Shown piece by piece: positions 33,210 to 43,377 of a DNA stretch of 64,000 bases. Position 1 is the first letter of the stretch. Each line of letters starts with the position of its first letter. The translations under genes were made by a program, and so were the position numbers. This DNA is from Carnegiea gigantea (lineage: Eukaryota; Streptophyta; Magnoliopsida; Caryophyllales; Cactaceae), in NCBI GenBank assembly GCA_029747015.1, contig JAKOGI010000081.1, forward strand, positions 390,001 through 454,000. The letters are read 5' to 3'. The notes under the pieces were generated by a model, which saw only the letters and a program-made list of their open reading frames with translations, did no database searches and was not told the origin of the DNA.

Positions 33210-34530
33210 TCAAGAGCTTATCATGTACAGATGTACGTATGCATATATCTCATAATAGTGTAAGTAAGAGAATGCTAATAAAAAAACAACATGAATGATT
33301 AGCGCTCTCTTAAACTTATCAAATGCTAGGTAAAAATCGAAAGAATGATCAAAGAAAGGGGTCCACCTCATTTTTCTAGGTATATCCTCTAGATATGCAC
33401 GATAAGGGTCAATGGAGGGAACATACCGGCTAAAATCACCGAGGGATGCATCAAATACATATACATGAGGGGGTGATAGGGAGTAAGGGAGATGAGACGA
33501 GGACAAAATCAAGAAGCTAAACAAGAATGGGATCCCTGGACTTGGGGCTGGGAAAGGCACCAACAACCACATCATCATCACACGACTCCTCTAAAGGGGT
33601 CTCCCCTAAATATCGCTCAACCAGTACAAGTTCTTCTGACCATGCAAGTGAATCATCCTCATCATAAGGACTAGTAGCGTCCCTAAAATGCTCGCCCACC
33701 TTGAGCCCTGTGCATTGAGCTAAAGCGAGAGGAAAATAGTTAAGTTCAAGATAAGGTCAAGACACCCCCAGTAGTGTCTATAGGGGTGCTAAGTGAGGAT
33801 GGAGGAACGAGCGATAATGGAGTCAATGGAGTGTTGATCACTTTCTCTAGGTCAGTCAAAGGTGTGCCAACAAAATCAGACTCTAAGGGAAAGAAAGGCT
33901 CGTCATCATCACACAAACTAACCTCAAGTCTAAGGTAGGCTAAGGTCAGTCTCATGTGATAAATGATATTCTCACAAATAATTTTCAAACTTAGTATTTT
34001 GTTGATTCATTGTCTCTATCATGTTATTTAATCTAAAAAAAATTATCAGAAACCACATAATAAGGACAAGAACTCACATTATGAGCAGAAGATTGGCAAT
34101 TAGAGTATCAAACATGAGCATAATAAGGACGATGATAATGAGAATTCCTAAATTGACCAACACATGGAGATTGAGCGTGCAAATTATGGAGACTAAGGGA
34201 GGGGCACACAAAAGACTCATTAACATCTTCATATTGTCATTGATGCCAAGCTAAAGACTCAAAGTACTCTCACATTGCATCAGCATTTACAGCACAAAGA
34301 CCACCATTCATAGACTCCAAGATAGCTTGAGTCTCATGAGTTATACCCTTAAGCATAGCTCCATAAATTTCCTATTTCTCACTCATGAAAACTATATATT
34401 GAGCACGATAATTATTCAGTCTAGAAAAGCATTGCCAAAAAGGTTCATACTCAAACTAGGGGAAATGGAAAATAAGCGTTCTTTTTTCAAATGTTTAGTT
34501 TTTCAATTCTTTTCCAAATTAAAAGCCTAG
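33210..34530 (-). pseudogene. gag-like protein of non-autonomous element, broken
   Basis: Minus-strand fragments read EYEPFWQCFSRLNNYRAQ near 34450-34395, EYFESLAWHQ near 34255, a zinc-knuckle-like CQSSAHNVSSC near 34095-34065, an acidic stretch (33990-33517) and FDKFKRAL near 33320. They parallel the intact protein at 52429-54186 in order and spacing (EPFWSYLSRLNEYRA, DFFEKLAWE, FDKLKRAL). Several stops interrupt it. The family looks like a gag-type packaging protein; no enzymatic motif is present. Confidence 0.6.
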
Positions 34531-34563
34531 TCTTGAATGCTCAATTAAGCTTGAATATTGAAA

Positions 34564-34596
34564 AGCCCCAACTCCCTAACTACGGTGCCAAAAACT
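34564..34596 (-). other. decayed primer-binding site (TGGCGCCG type)
   Basis: The minus strand reads TTTTTGGCACCGTAGTTAGG next to the 5' LTR. The intact form of the same site occurs at 52031-52050. Confidence 0.6.
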
Positions 34597-35879
34597 TGGT
34601 GAGTTATAAATTGCCACAAGTGCACAGTGCAGTTGTAGCTAACAATCGGAAATACATATTCTATCCATAGGGAGTTGTGTTTTTAAGCACCAAAGCTAAC
34701 TTAAGCGCATCAATCTAGACAAAAACTGATGGGAAGTAGAGCTAAACTACCAAGGAAAACAAAAATGACTTTGATTATAATTAAACCTATGATTAACCAA
34801 CTAATTGAGTCAAACCCTAACATTTTCAAGTTATGCCAGCATTAAGAGATGATTGATTATACTATCAAAGCTCACCCAACACCTCTTTCAAGTGTTGAAG
34901 GCTAGTATGATTGTCCTAACTACATACCTATTTTCTTGGGGTTAGCCCAATTAAACTATAAGAGTAGCAACCCTAGATCTAGGTACGATTCAGACTATTT
35001 TCATATCCAAACACTAGCTATTCTCTCTACCCACCTGCTATTCTCTCTACCCGCACCACACAATCGACCTCCCCTTTCAACACAAGTCAATTGCTCCAAA
35101 ATATGGATGAAAGCTCTTTCAACAATTTCATCGAATACTTGGTAGGCGTGAGAGAAAATTCTAAATCCAAGCATAAAAAAGATGGGTTAAGGCTTAAACA
35201 AGATCAATTACCCATCTCGATGGCTAACCATAACCAAAGAACACAACTTTAATTACAAATGATAAACATAAAAACACAAGCATAACAATGAACCATCGAA
35301 ATAGCAAATAAATTGAAAAGCATGAAATTAAAGAGACAAAAAGAAGAGGAACTTAGTCTTGAATAGCAAAATCCACAATCTTGTATATGTTATACACTAA
35401 TCTAGCCCAAGTTATTCTCTCCCTAATGGGACTTTGGTGGCTATTAGAAACCCTAAAAATGGCTGAAGGAGAAGTCCCTAAGGTAGTCTGAAAGATCCCT
35501 CAAATAACATCCAAATTCTGCTTAAATAATGCGAAAACTAGGAAGAAGCACGACCATGCGTCGACACGCGGATGCCCATGCACTGCCACGCATGGTCATG
35601 CGATGCAACATAGCTGCTCGTGCGCAGCTTCGGGAAATCGCCTCTTCACTGCAGGATTTTTGCACGATTGTGCCGTATTGCACGACCAACCGTGCACTCT
35701 CCTAGGCTCTTTAGTCTTGCTTTTCTGGTGCTCGAAACGTCACTGAACCTCTTTCCCCCTTGAAACTCATTCCCATAGCCTTCCTTTCTATCAGAACTAC
35801 TGAATTCCTTATCTTTTCAACAAAAACTCCTAACAATAAGAAAACCACTTATAAAACTAGTCAAAATAAAGGTTTATCA
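34597..35879 (-). repeat. 5' LTR (right copy)
   Basis: 1283 bp, about 270 bp shorter than the left copy, mostly lost near its right end where the left copy has GGTCGGGTTCGTGTCGGG-type sequence. Confidence 0.85.
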
Positions 35880-35884
35880 AGAGG

Positions 35885-36703
35885 GCTTGCTCTTCCTCAC
35901 ATCTATGGTTTTTTTTTTTTTCCCCTAGTATTATGGGATTATTAAAATTCTATAGTCTTAAGCACAAATCTTTATATCCTAAACAAAATATTTTTGAAAA
36001 GTATTATTGTGCACTTAGCATCTATCTATGTTTTGCTTTGACTGGGGGATGGCAGTTTCTTTTTTTCACATCATTCACCTATTTCCTATGTTCTCACATC
36101 CCTTTGATGATGGAAAAAGAGCTCATATTTCCCTCGTATTTAATATGATTTTGACTCACTAGAGCTTCTTTTTTTTTTTTTGGGACTTATGTTGTGATTA
36201 TATTGAGGGTTGGTGGTCCTAGTGGATATCCTCTTTTCACGATGTTTGGGATAACTATATTCGTGATTGTATATTTATTTTGCGCATAGACTTTTCACAT
36301 TAATGTTGTTTGGAGCATGGTTGTGTATGTTTCTTTTGCACTGAATATTGTGGAAGTTATGGTTGATAGTTTGATGGTATCCAATGAATTTAATTTATAT
36401 TTTTATCGTTACTATTACTCAATTTATGTTGTCTGACAATAGAGCAATTATGCTATCCAGGCACTTGTTCTGTTTTATTGGATTTATATGGAAAACCTTG
36501 ATGCTATCGCTTGCTATATAACCATCAACAGTCGAAATTTCTTGACTTTACTGCATGGCATGCTCGCTCTCTAAAAAGATGGAATCAATTAATACTATAA
36601 TTGCTCTATGTGACTGTAAGGTTTTAGTTTATTTAAGACTTGTTATTGTATTGGGTTTGGTTGAATTGTTTAGCCAACTGCACATTTACATGCAAATGCC
36701 CCA
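35885..36703. other. AT-rich spacer
   Basis: Nothing recognisable; two T homopolymers and short ORFs only. Confidence 0.35.
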
Positions 36704-36733
36704 GTATTTGGTCGTAAATTATTACGTACAACC

Positions 36734-36762
36734 GGGTGGACAACTCAATTGTCCACCCGGGC
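36734..36762. other. left terminal hairpin
   Basis: Perfect 12-bp inverted repeat CCGGGTGGACAA around a 5-base loop (CTCAA), 20 bp from the presumed element end. Confidence 0.85.
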
Positions 36763-37139
36763 CCACCAACAGCGATTTTGAGTCATCCAGCTGCCGAGTC
36801 CTAGGCTTTTGTTTTTAAAAAAAAAATTCATTCTCTTCAATTTTTTAAAATCACGGTTTTCATTCTCTTCGCTGCTTCGATTACTCTTCGCTGCTTCGAT
36901 TGCTTTAATACTCAGCAATTATTGAATGGTTGGGTTTGATCTTAACGTCGCTATTGATGTTGAATCTTCATAAAACGGGAATTGTTCGTCAAGTTTGATA
37001 GTGTTTTTTCGATCTCTGTTTTTGTTTTCGGGATTGGAAGTTGTGTTCGTTAGTTTTGCGTTTTAATGAGTTAATTTCGAGATTTTTGAACTGGATTGCA
37101 TTATGTAAATTTTGGTTTGCGACATATAAGAAAAATTTT

Positions 37140-38925
37140 GGTTTGCGACATATAAGAAACGATAGCTCACCGTTATGAGTTATGTACTCACTAAATATAG
37201 TCGTTAGCTCACTAAAGGTATACATTTAGCTCACTATAAAAAATATATTACCTTGTGCTGCAGAGCAGTTTTTGCTCACTAAAAGAAACGTTTGGCTCAC
37301 TAGGATTGACCTGTGTGCTCACCGATATTGCATTATAGCTCACCACAAATGTTATGGTTGTTTTTCCATATGATATTTTCATTGTTGCTATGTATATATG
37401 AGAAACAATAGCTCACCAATATGAGCTATGTGCTCACTAAATATAGTTCTTGGCTCACTAAAAAAATACATTTAGCTCATTTGTATTGAGCTTGTATTCA
37501 GCAATCATAAATCAGTTCTCTACCCATCAAATTTAATCACTATAATTAATCTTATGTATAACAGGAAAAACAATAGCTCACTATAAAAAATCTATTGCCT
37601 CGCACCACAGAGCATTTCTGCTCACTAACACAAGCGTTTGGCTCACTAGAATAAAGATTGTGCTCACCAATTATGCGTTATAACTCACCATAAAAATTAT
37701 ATTGTTTTTGCAGATGATACTTCATTTTTCATATCTACATTAGATCGTTCTGTTGCTGAGGCTGTTGATGTTGATTATTATATTAGAATCTTGTGTAATC
37801 CTACTGATATTTCAAAAGGTAAAGGCGCATCCGTAAGTTATATAATATATTTAATGAGCAATACAATATTAGTAAGAAATATTTATATTATCTTTTATTA
37901 TGAAATAAGCACATTTGTATTATACATATTTAGTTAGTATAATACAAATATAGTCCAACTCACTTAAAGTATGTCATAGCTCACTAAATATAAGTCACAG
38001 CTCACTAAAAGACGAATATATCATACCTTAGAATATGAACAAAAAAATATATGTGCTAACTAAAATTGTTTGTTCACTCATTTTTTATTATGAATGATTA
38101 GTATTCCACGCTAAATCATATTGGTCACAAAATATATTATATAACTCACCAAATATCTATCATAGCTCATTAAATAAATAGCATAGCTCACTAAAAAAAA
38201 TAGTATAGATAGCCAGCAAATAATATTGTGAAGTTCTTGGGTTATGTTACAGCTCAATCATTTTTTACTATGCCATAAGGGTGTTTGTATTATATTTTAT
38301 GAGTATAATAAAAATGTAGTGAATTAATTAAATATAGTCCAACTCACTAAATATATGTCATAACTCACTAAATATATGTCATAACTCACTAAATATATGC
38401 CATAGCTCACTAAAAAAATATAGACAACTAGAATATAGTTTAGTGAGTTTCAGATGCACAATAACATTTTTTTTAAGTACAATAGCACATTTTAATAAGT
38501 TACATAGTATTTTTACTAAGTAAAACCTAGGATACATAAGACACATTGATTTGATCTATCCGCTCGCTAAAAGTATGTATTAGCTCCTAAAACTGTATCT
38601 CAGCTCACTAAGTATTGTAGTGAGCTATACATTTTTAATGAGCTGAAATTTGATTGTACAATTGGTTCTGTGCAACCGGTTGTATGATATACCAACTCAG
38701 TAAATAAATATCATAGCTTACTAAAAAAAATATAGACAACTAGAATATAGTTTAGTGAGTTTCAGATTTACAATAACACTTTTTTAGTACAATAGCACAT
38801 GTAATAAGTTGTATAAGATTTTTACTAAGTGAAACTTGAGTACATAAGATACATTAGTTTCGGTATGTCTGCTCACTAAAAGTACATATTAACTCACTAA
38901 AACTGTGTCTTAGCTCACTAAAATA
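37140..38925. repeat. CTCACTAAA-like short interspersed motif cluster
   Basis: Roughly 35 copies of AGCTCACTAAA, ACTCACTAAATAT and AGCTCACCA variants, often 19-22 bp apart, mostly in one orientation. The clearest run is at about 38340-38415, where ACTCACTAAATATATGTCAT repeats directly. Confidence 0.85.
37714..37832 (+). other. exon-like island in the hairpin-ended element
   Basis: 119 bp bounded by TTTTTGCAG (acceptor-like) and GTAAGT (donor-like). One frame is open and reads STLDRSVAEAVDVDYYIRIL with a further CNPTDISKGKG. A short reading MVGFDLNVAIDVESS at 36926-36970 lies upstream. Together they look like pieces of a captured gene; the source is not recognised. Confidence 0.35.
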
Positions 38926-39062
38926 TTTTAGTGAGCTATACATTATTTTTAGTCAGCGAAACTGGATGCACAGTAGCATATTTTAGTGAGTTATAGGGCA
39001 TTTTTAGTGAGTCGAAATCTGGCGATTTTCTTTTTATTTTGTACATGGGGGCAATTTGTGGG

Positions 39063-39092
39063 CCCGGTTGTACAATTGCTTGTACAACCGGG
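39063..39092. other. right terminal hairpin
   Basis: Perfect 13-bp inverted repeat CCCGGTTGTACAA with a 4-base loop (TTGC), 18 bp from the presumed element end. Confidence 0.85.
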
Positions 39093-39223
39093 TGGACGTT
39101 ATAACAACTTGTATTTGGTGGAGATGTTTTCTAATTTTCACTTGGTGTTAGGAACTGTATGTCCACTTTGCCTCTTTTTTATTTTCATTGAGAAAACAAT
39201 TTGAACCCACTTGTATTGCCAAT

Positions 39224-39802
39224 CAGGGTGTGGAAAAAAAACCCGAAATCAAAAATCAAATTGAAAAATCGACAAACAGAATTGAAAAACCGGTTAACCG
39301 AACAAATTTTTCAAAAAAAATCAGTTCAGTTAATCGAACCGAAAAACATTTGCGGTTTTCAGTTCAGTTACAGTTCAGACAACTTGAAATTTTGGTTAAC
39401 CACCACCGAACCGAAAATAATTTTGTTTTTTAAAAAATTATACATAAAAAAATAAAAAATTTAGGTAAGAAAGTGCACTTTTTTATTATTTATAAATGGT
39501 AACCAAAGTTTAATGTTTATAAAAAGAATTTAAACATAAAAAAATGAAAAATTTAGGTAAGAAAGTATACGTTTTTTATTATTTGTGAACGGTTAACGGG
39601 TAATCGAACCAAAAAATCAGTTAACCGAACTGTTTGGTTAACCAATTTTTGGCTCGGTTACGGTTCGGATTTTGAATGAACCGAAAACGGCTAACCGAGA
39701 AACGGTTAACCGAAATTTTTAGTTCGATTACAGTTTGAAATTTTTTTGAATTGAAAAATCAGTTAACCGAAACTTAGGTTAACCAATTTTGCACACCCCT
39801 AA
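39224..39802. mobile_element. hAT-like MITE rich in GGTTAACCGAA words
   Basis: The left end is CAGGGTGTGGAAAA and the right end TTTTGCACACCCCTAA (inverse AGGGGTGTGCAAAA). Flanks TTGCCAAT (39216-39223) and TTGCCAGT (39803-39810) agree in 7 of 8. The interior is packed with AACCGGTTAACCGAA-type repeats. ORFs on this stretch are not genes. Confidence 0.75.
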
Positions 39803-39810
39803 TTGCCAGT

Positions 39811-40793
39811 TTTTTAATCTTTGGCAATCATTTGGGACTTGGTCCACTATCAAGTAGTGTTAGGTGTATGATGTAGGCACTTTTAAGCAAAGTTTATGTG
39901 TGATCTCTATGTCCACTTCATATCTAAACACTTTGTTCATTGTCATTGCCTCTAATGACCAAAAAATTGTATGTCATTTCTTTATTCATCTCAACAGTCA
40001 ACCCTATTATTTTTGCATACTAATATCCACATTTGGATTTTTGAGTAGCTAACATCAAAACTGGCAAGGGTGGCAATGGATCGAGTTTGGATCGAGTGAA
40101 CTACTATCTGCATCCATGATATGCATTTATCACCAGCTTCATCCATTCCATCCATCATCCACAAAAATTCAATCTAATCCATCCATCCTCCATCCGCTAA
40201 TGAAAATGTATAGATTGGATTGTAAATGCGTGATGAAAGTCTAGGTGTAATATTTTCGCAAATTTATAAGAAAAAATCAGATTTGCCATTTGAAAAGTTT
40301 CCAAAAGACAGTTTAGCCATAAGAAATCAATAAATTTCATATTTATCTTATTAATTTTGATGAAAATTATAAAATTAACAATATAATCATTCAAAAATGG
40401 GTAAATTTAAAGAACAAAAATCAAAAAGTAAACTAATTGCAAGTAAGGGATAAACACGTGGATGACTAAATGAGTGATAGATCGGGTGATGGGTTGGATG
40501 GAGGATCACATGGATCCAACCCAATCCATCAAATCATCATTCGTCATCCATACATTTCAGATTTTCAATTACTTTTTCCGGCCGAGAGGATTGGACATCT
40601 ATTTGATGTGGTCAAAAACGCACCCCAAGAAAACATGGCTTTTTGCGTACTATGGCCACCAATTAGCACTCATAATGATCAATGTATTCTCTTAATGTCT
40701 TTATGTTTGCATGGTATTTGTATGCTAATTACTTTTTACAATTTCAAATTTTATTAAATGTACAACTTAGGAATGAGCTGGTGTTTATGCACT
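39811..40793. other. AT-rich spacer with a decayed TE remnant
   Basis: AAGGGTGGCAATGGATCGAG at about 40067 and repeated CATCCATCC/GGATGG words resemble the left end of another hAT-type MITE whose right end is not found. No gene. Confidence 0.35.
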
Positions 40794-40951
40794 ACGAAAA
40801 CGCGCTCATTTAGATACGACATTAGATACGAATTTTTAAATTCGTATATGTGTTTAGTTTAAGAAACGAAATTTGGAAACTAATTACTTTGGTATCTAGT
40901 GGATACGCAAATTGGAAACGAAGAGCGTATGATGTTTCTATTGGAGACTAA

Positions 40952-42188
40952 GGGCCTGTTCTATTTCGCGATAAGATATAGTTATAAGCTGTAAGAAAAT
41001 GTAAGGAGCTGTAAGAAGATGTAAGGAGTTATAAGGAGCTGTAAAGAGTTGTAAAAAGATGTAAGGAGCTGTAGAAAGATATAAGAAGCTGTAAGAAGAC
41101 GTAAGGAGTTGTAAGAATAGATGTAAGAAGTTATTGAATTATTGAAGAGTTATATAGTATAATTTGTGACACTTGTGATATTTTAGTCATATTTATGACT
41201 AAAATTTGATACCATCAGTAAACAAAATATTTCTTAATATAATTGAAATGAAATATGTTTGTTTTACAATGAACGTTTTGGATGAGAAACAATAATATTA
41301 AAATAATAATCTTATTGAGAATAAATCATTAACCAAGTTAATTACACAACAATAAAATATATTAAACCCCATAAATTTTGTCAATAAAATTTCGTACAAT
41401 TAAGGTGATTTTTTATATTTACATTAGTTTGATCCAATAAGCAAAGTATAACAAAAAAAAAAAAATTTTGATAAAATTGAATACAACTCTCAAAATAAAA
41501 GCCTATTTTAAGTATCAATTTTATATCTAAATGTATGGTCAGTATTGTTACCAATAAATTTTATAAATAAACCCTTAAAACATTGTTCAGTAATTTTTAA
41601 AATACGAAAATTATATTGTCATATTAAACAACCAAAAATTGAAAATCACCATCCAAAATCCCCAAAAAAAAAAAAAAAACCAAAAGATGAGAACTTAAAT
41701 GGGCAGACAAGAGGCAGTAGAAGTATTAATGCCCAGTCTTACTTTTGCTTAACGACTTTCTATTTTTCCTAAAGAAACCCACCCACCTTTATATAAGCTG
41801 AACTGAAACATAATTTCGTCGTTATATAATTTACGTTGTTATATTAGCTGAACAAAAAAAAATAAAATCCTACTTTTCCGAAAGTATTAATACCCAGCAA
41901 TATTAAATCAAAACTCAAATATAATATACGTCGTTATATTACGTTTTTATATTTATATAAATGTTGTGTTCAAAGATATTTACAAATATTGTATGTTGGT
42001 AGCATAATTAAAAAAATATACATATTTTTGTAATTAAAATAAATAAATATTATAGAAAATCTGTATGAGATGTAAAAAGATGTAAGAACTATATTAAGAA
42101 TGTAAGAAATTGTAAGAAAATGTACGAAATTATAAGGAGATATAATCTTTTAGGTAAATTTTCAAAAAGGTGTAATAAAACAAGGCCC
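40952..42188. mobile_element. MITE-like element with GGGCCTGTT ends and GTAAGGAGCT subterminal repeats
   Basis: Ends GGGCCTGTTCTATT and (inverted) GGGCCTTGTTTTATT pair well. Just inside the left end an imperfect 12-bp word, (A)GCTGTAAGAAGAT, recurs over 120 bp, and the same words recur at 42060-42150 before the right end. No ORF. The target duplication is unclear (AAG on both sides is possible). Confidence 0.6.
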
Positions 42189-42244
42189 AAGTGTTAAATT
42201 TCGTATGAATGGTTCGTCTCCAAAAAAAATTTCGATTTATTACC

Positions 42245-42640
42245 CTAATTTGCTCTTGGCACCCACGATTTTAATTGAGCGCGAACCAGAACAAGAGCCC
42301 CCGCGACTTCTTCTTCCTCCTCAAAAACCCTAGCCGCGACGTTCGTCAGATTTCCGGCAGCTTTATCAGTGGTCCCGGCGGCGCATTGTCTGAGCTCCGA
42401 TGAGTGTGTTTCTATTTCTTGCTTTCTGTTGCCGTTGTTCCTGCTAGTATCCATGTTTCCTCAGTCTGGGTCTTGCTTTTCTGGGTTGCAAGGCTAAGGA
42501 CGAGTTATCCGGAAAGTTCTCCAGCATTTGCAAGTTTCCGGCGAGTTCTCTGGCAATTCTAGGCGTCCGGCTAGTTGTGGTTCCCGCCAAACACTGTAAG
42601 AGTCTGGATTTTTTGGTTAAATTGCTTGTGAAATTGTTGA
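42245..42640. other. leader-like GC-richer stretch with AAACCCTAG
   Basis: Contains AAAAACCCTAGCC, a telo-box-like word common in plant promoters and leaders, and TCTTCCTCC tracts. It may be a leftover promoter/leader; no ORF follows that I can recognise. Confidence 0.3.
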
Positions 42641-43377
42641 AGTTGTTAAATTTGCTTGAGGATTGCTTCTCTTCTCAACATTCTTTGAAAGCAATGAAGA
42701 AATCTGAGTCCCTCTAGCCAAAATTGGGGTAAAGCTGAGAAGCCCATGTTAGCAGTAGGCAACCTACTCCTTGCAGAGAAAAAGCCTGAGCATAACTTGA
42801 ATTCTAAGCCCCAATTTCGAAGTGGAACCACCCGAAGAAGAAGCATCAAAAACCTGAGCATACCCACCTCCAACAGAGGGCCGAATCGATGAAACCACTT
42901 GAGGTCTTCCCAAGCTATCCCCAAAATTGCCCCAACTGGTCAGATTTTCAGCCCTAAATTCGCCAATTTTGGGGTGCAAAATACCCAGACAAATAGAGGT
43001 GCCCTGTTGTGGAAGCCATTGAATGACGAGCCCTTTGTTTAAGCAGGACAGTGAAATCTAGAAGACATGCAGCTTTTAACTTGTAGAAAACAGGACAGTG
43101 AAATCCTTTGTATGGAATATATCTAGCTGTTATTAATTTGCAATTACATCTAGAATACATGCCACTTATAACTTTTAGAAAACATAATAATTTGAAAGAT
43201 GTTATTAATGATGAATCCTCTTCAAAAATGAAACTTACATAATACTTCAATATGAATAAAGTTAAGGGGAGAGGGGAAGAACTTCTTCAGTTCAACCTCA
43301 AGGCCATGTGCCCGACCGATTCTTTGAATTTGTCTGACAACTTTACTAAAATATTTCTTTCTTAATTATTATCGTCC
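42641..43377. other. spacer without recognised gene
   Basis: Only short unremarkable ORFs on the minus strand. Confidence 0.3.

Larger units (their letters stand above)
30372..35879 (-). mobile_element. non-autonomous LTR retrotransposon with gag-like remnant, perfect AGAGG duplication
   Basis: LTRs at 30372-31920 and 34597-35879 (TG...TTTATCA) enclose 2.7 kb. On the minus strand the right copy is the 5' LTR; next to it the minus strand reads TTTTTGGCACCGTAGTTAGG, a decayed form of the TGGCGCCG-type primer site. A polypurine tract (GGTGCGGGGGAGT) abuts the other LTR. AGAGG flanks both sides (30367-30371, 35880-35884). The interior has a broken gag-like protein of the same family as the intact one at 52429-53802, and no pol. 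Confidence 0.87.
36713..39110. mobile_element. hairpin-ended element with about 35 CTCACTAAA-like motifs, 9-bp flanking repeat
   Basis: A 9-bp direct repeat GTATTTGGT flanks it (36704-36712, 39111-39119), the length made by Mutator-type transposases. Near the left end CCGGGTGGACAA and TTGTCCACCCGG form a perfect 12-bp stem (about 36734-36762). Near the right end CCCGGTTGTACAA and TTGTACAACCGGG form a perfect 13-bp stem (about 39063-39092). The extreme ends pair only weakly (TTATTACGT against TTATAACGT). Between them the AT-rich body repeats [AG]CTCACTAAA-like words every 20 bp or so. No transposase is seen. A non-autonomous MULE is the first guess; another hairpin-ended class cannot be excluded. 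Confidence 0.6.

Noticed and set aside
39188..39455. Two overlapping 81-84 codon ORFs
   Set aside because: They lie across a hAT-like MITE made of GGTTAACCGAA words.
42245..42454. 69-codon minus-strand ORF with an EEEEE run
   Set aside because: Antisense to a leader-like TCTTCCTCC tract; no recognisable domain.
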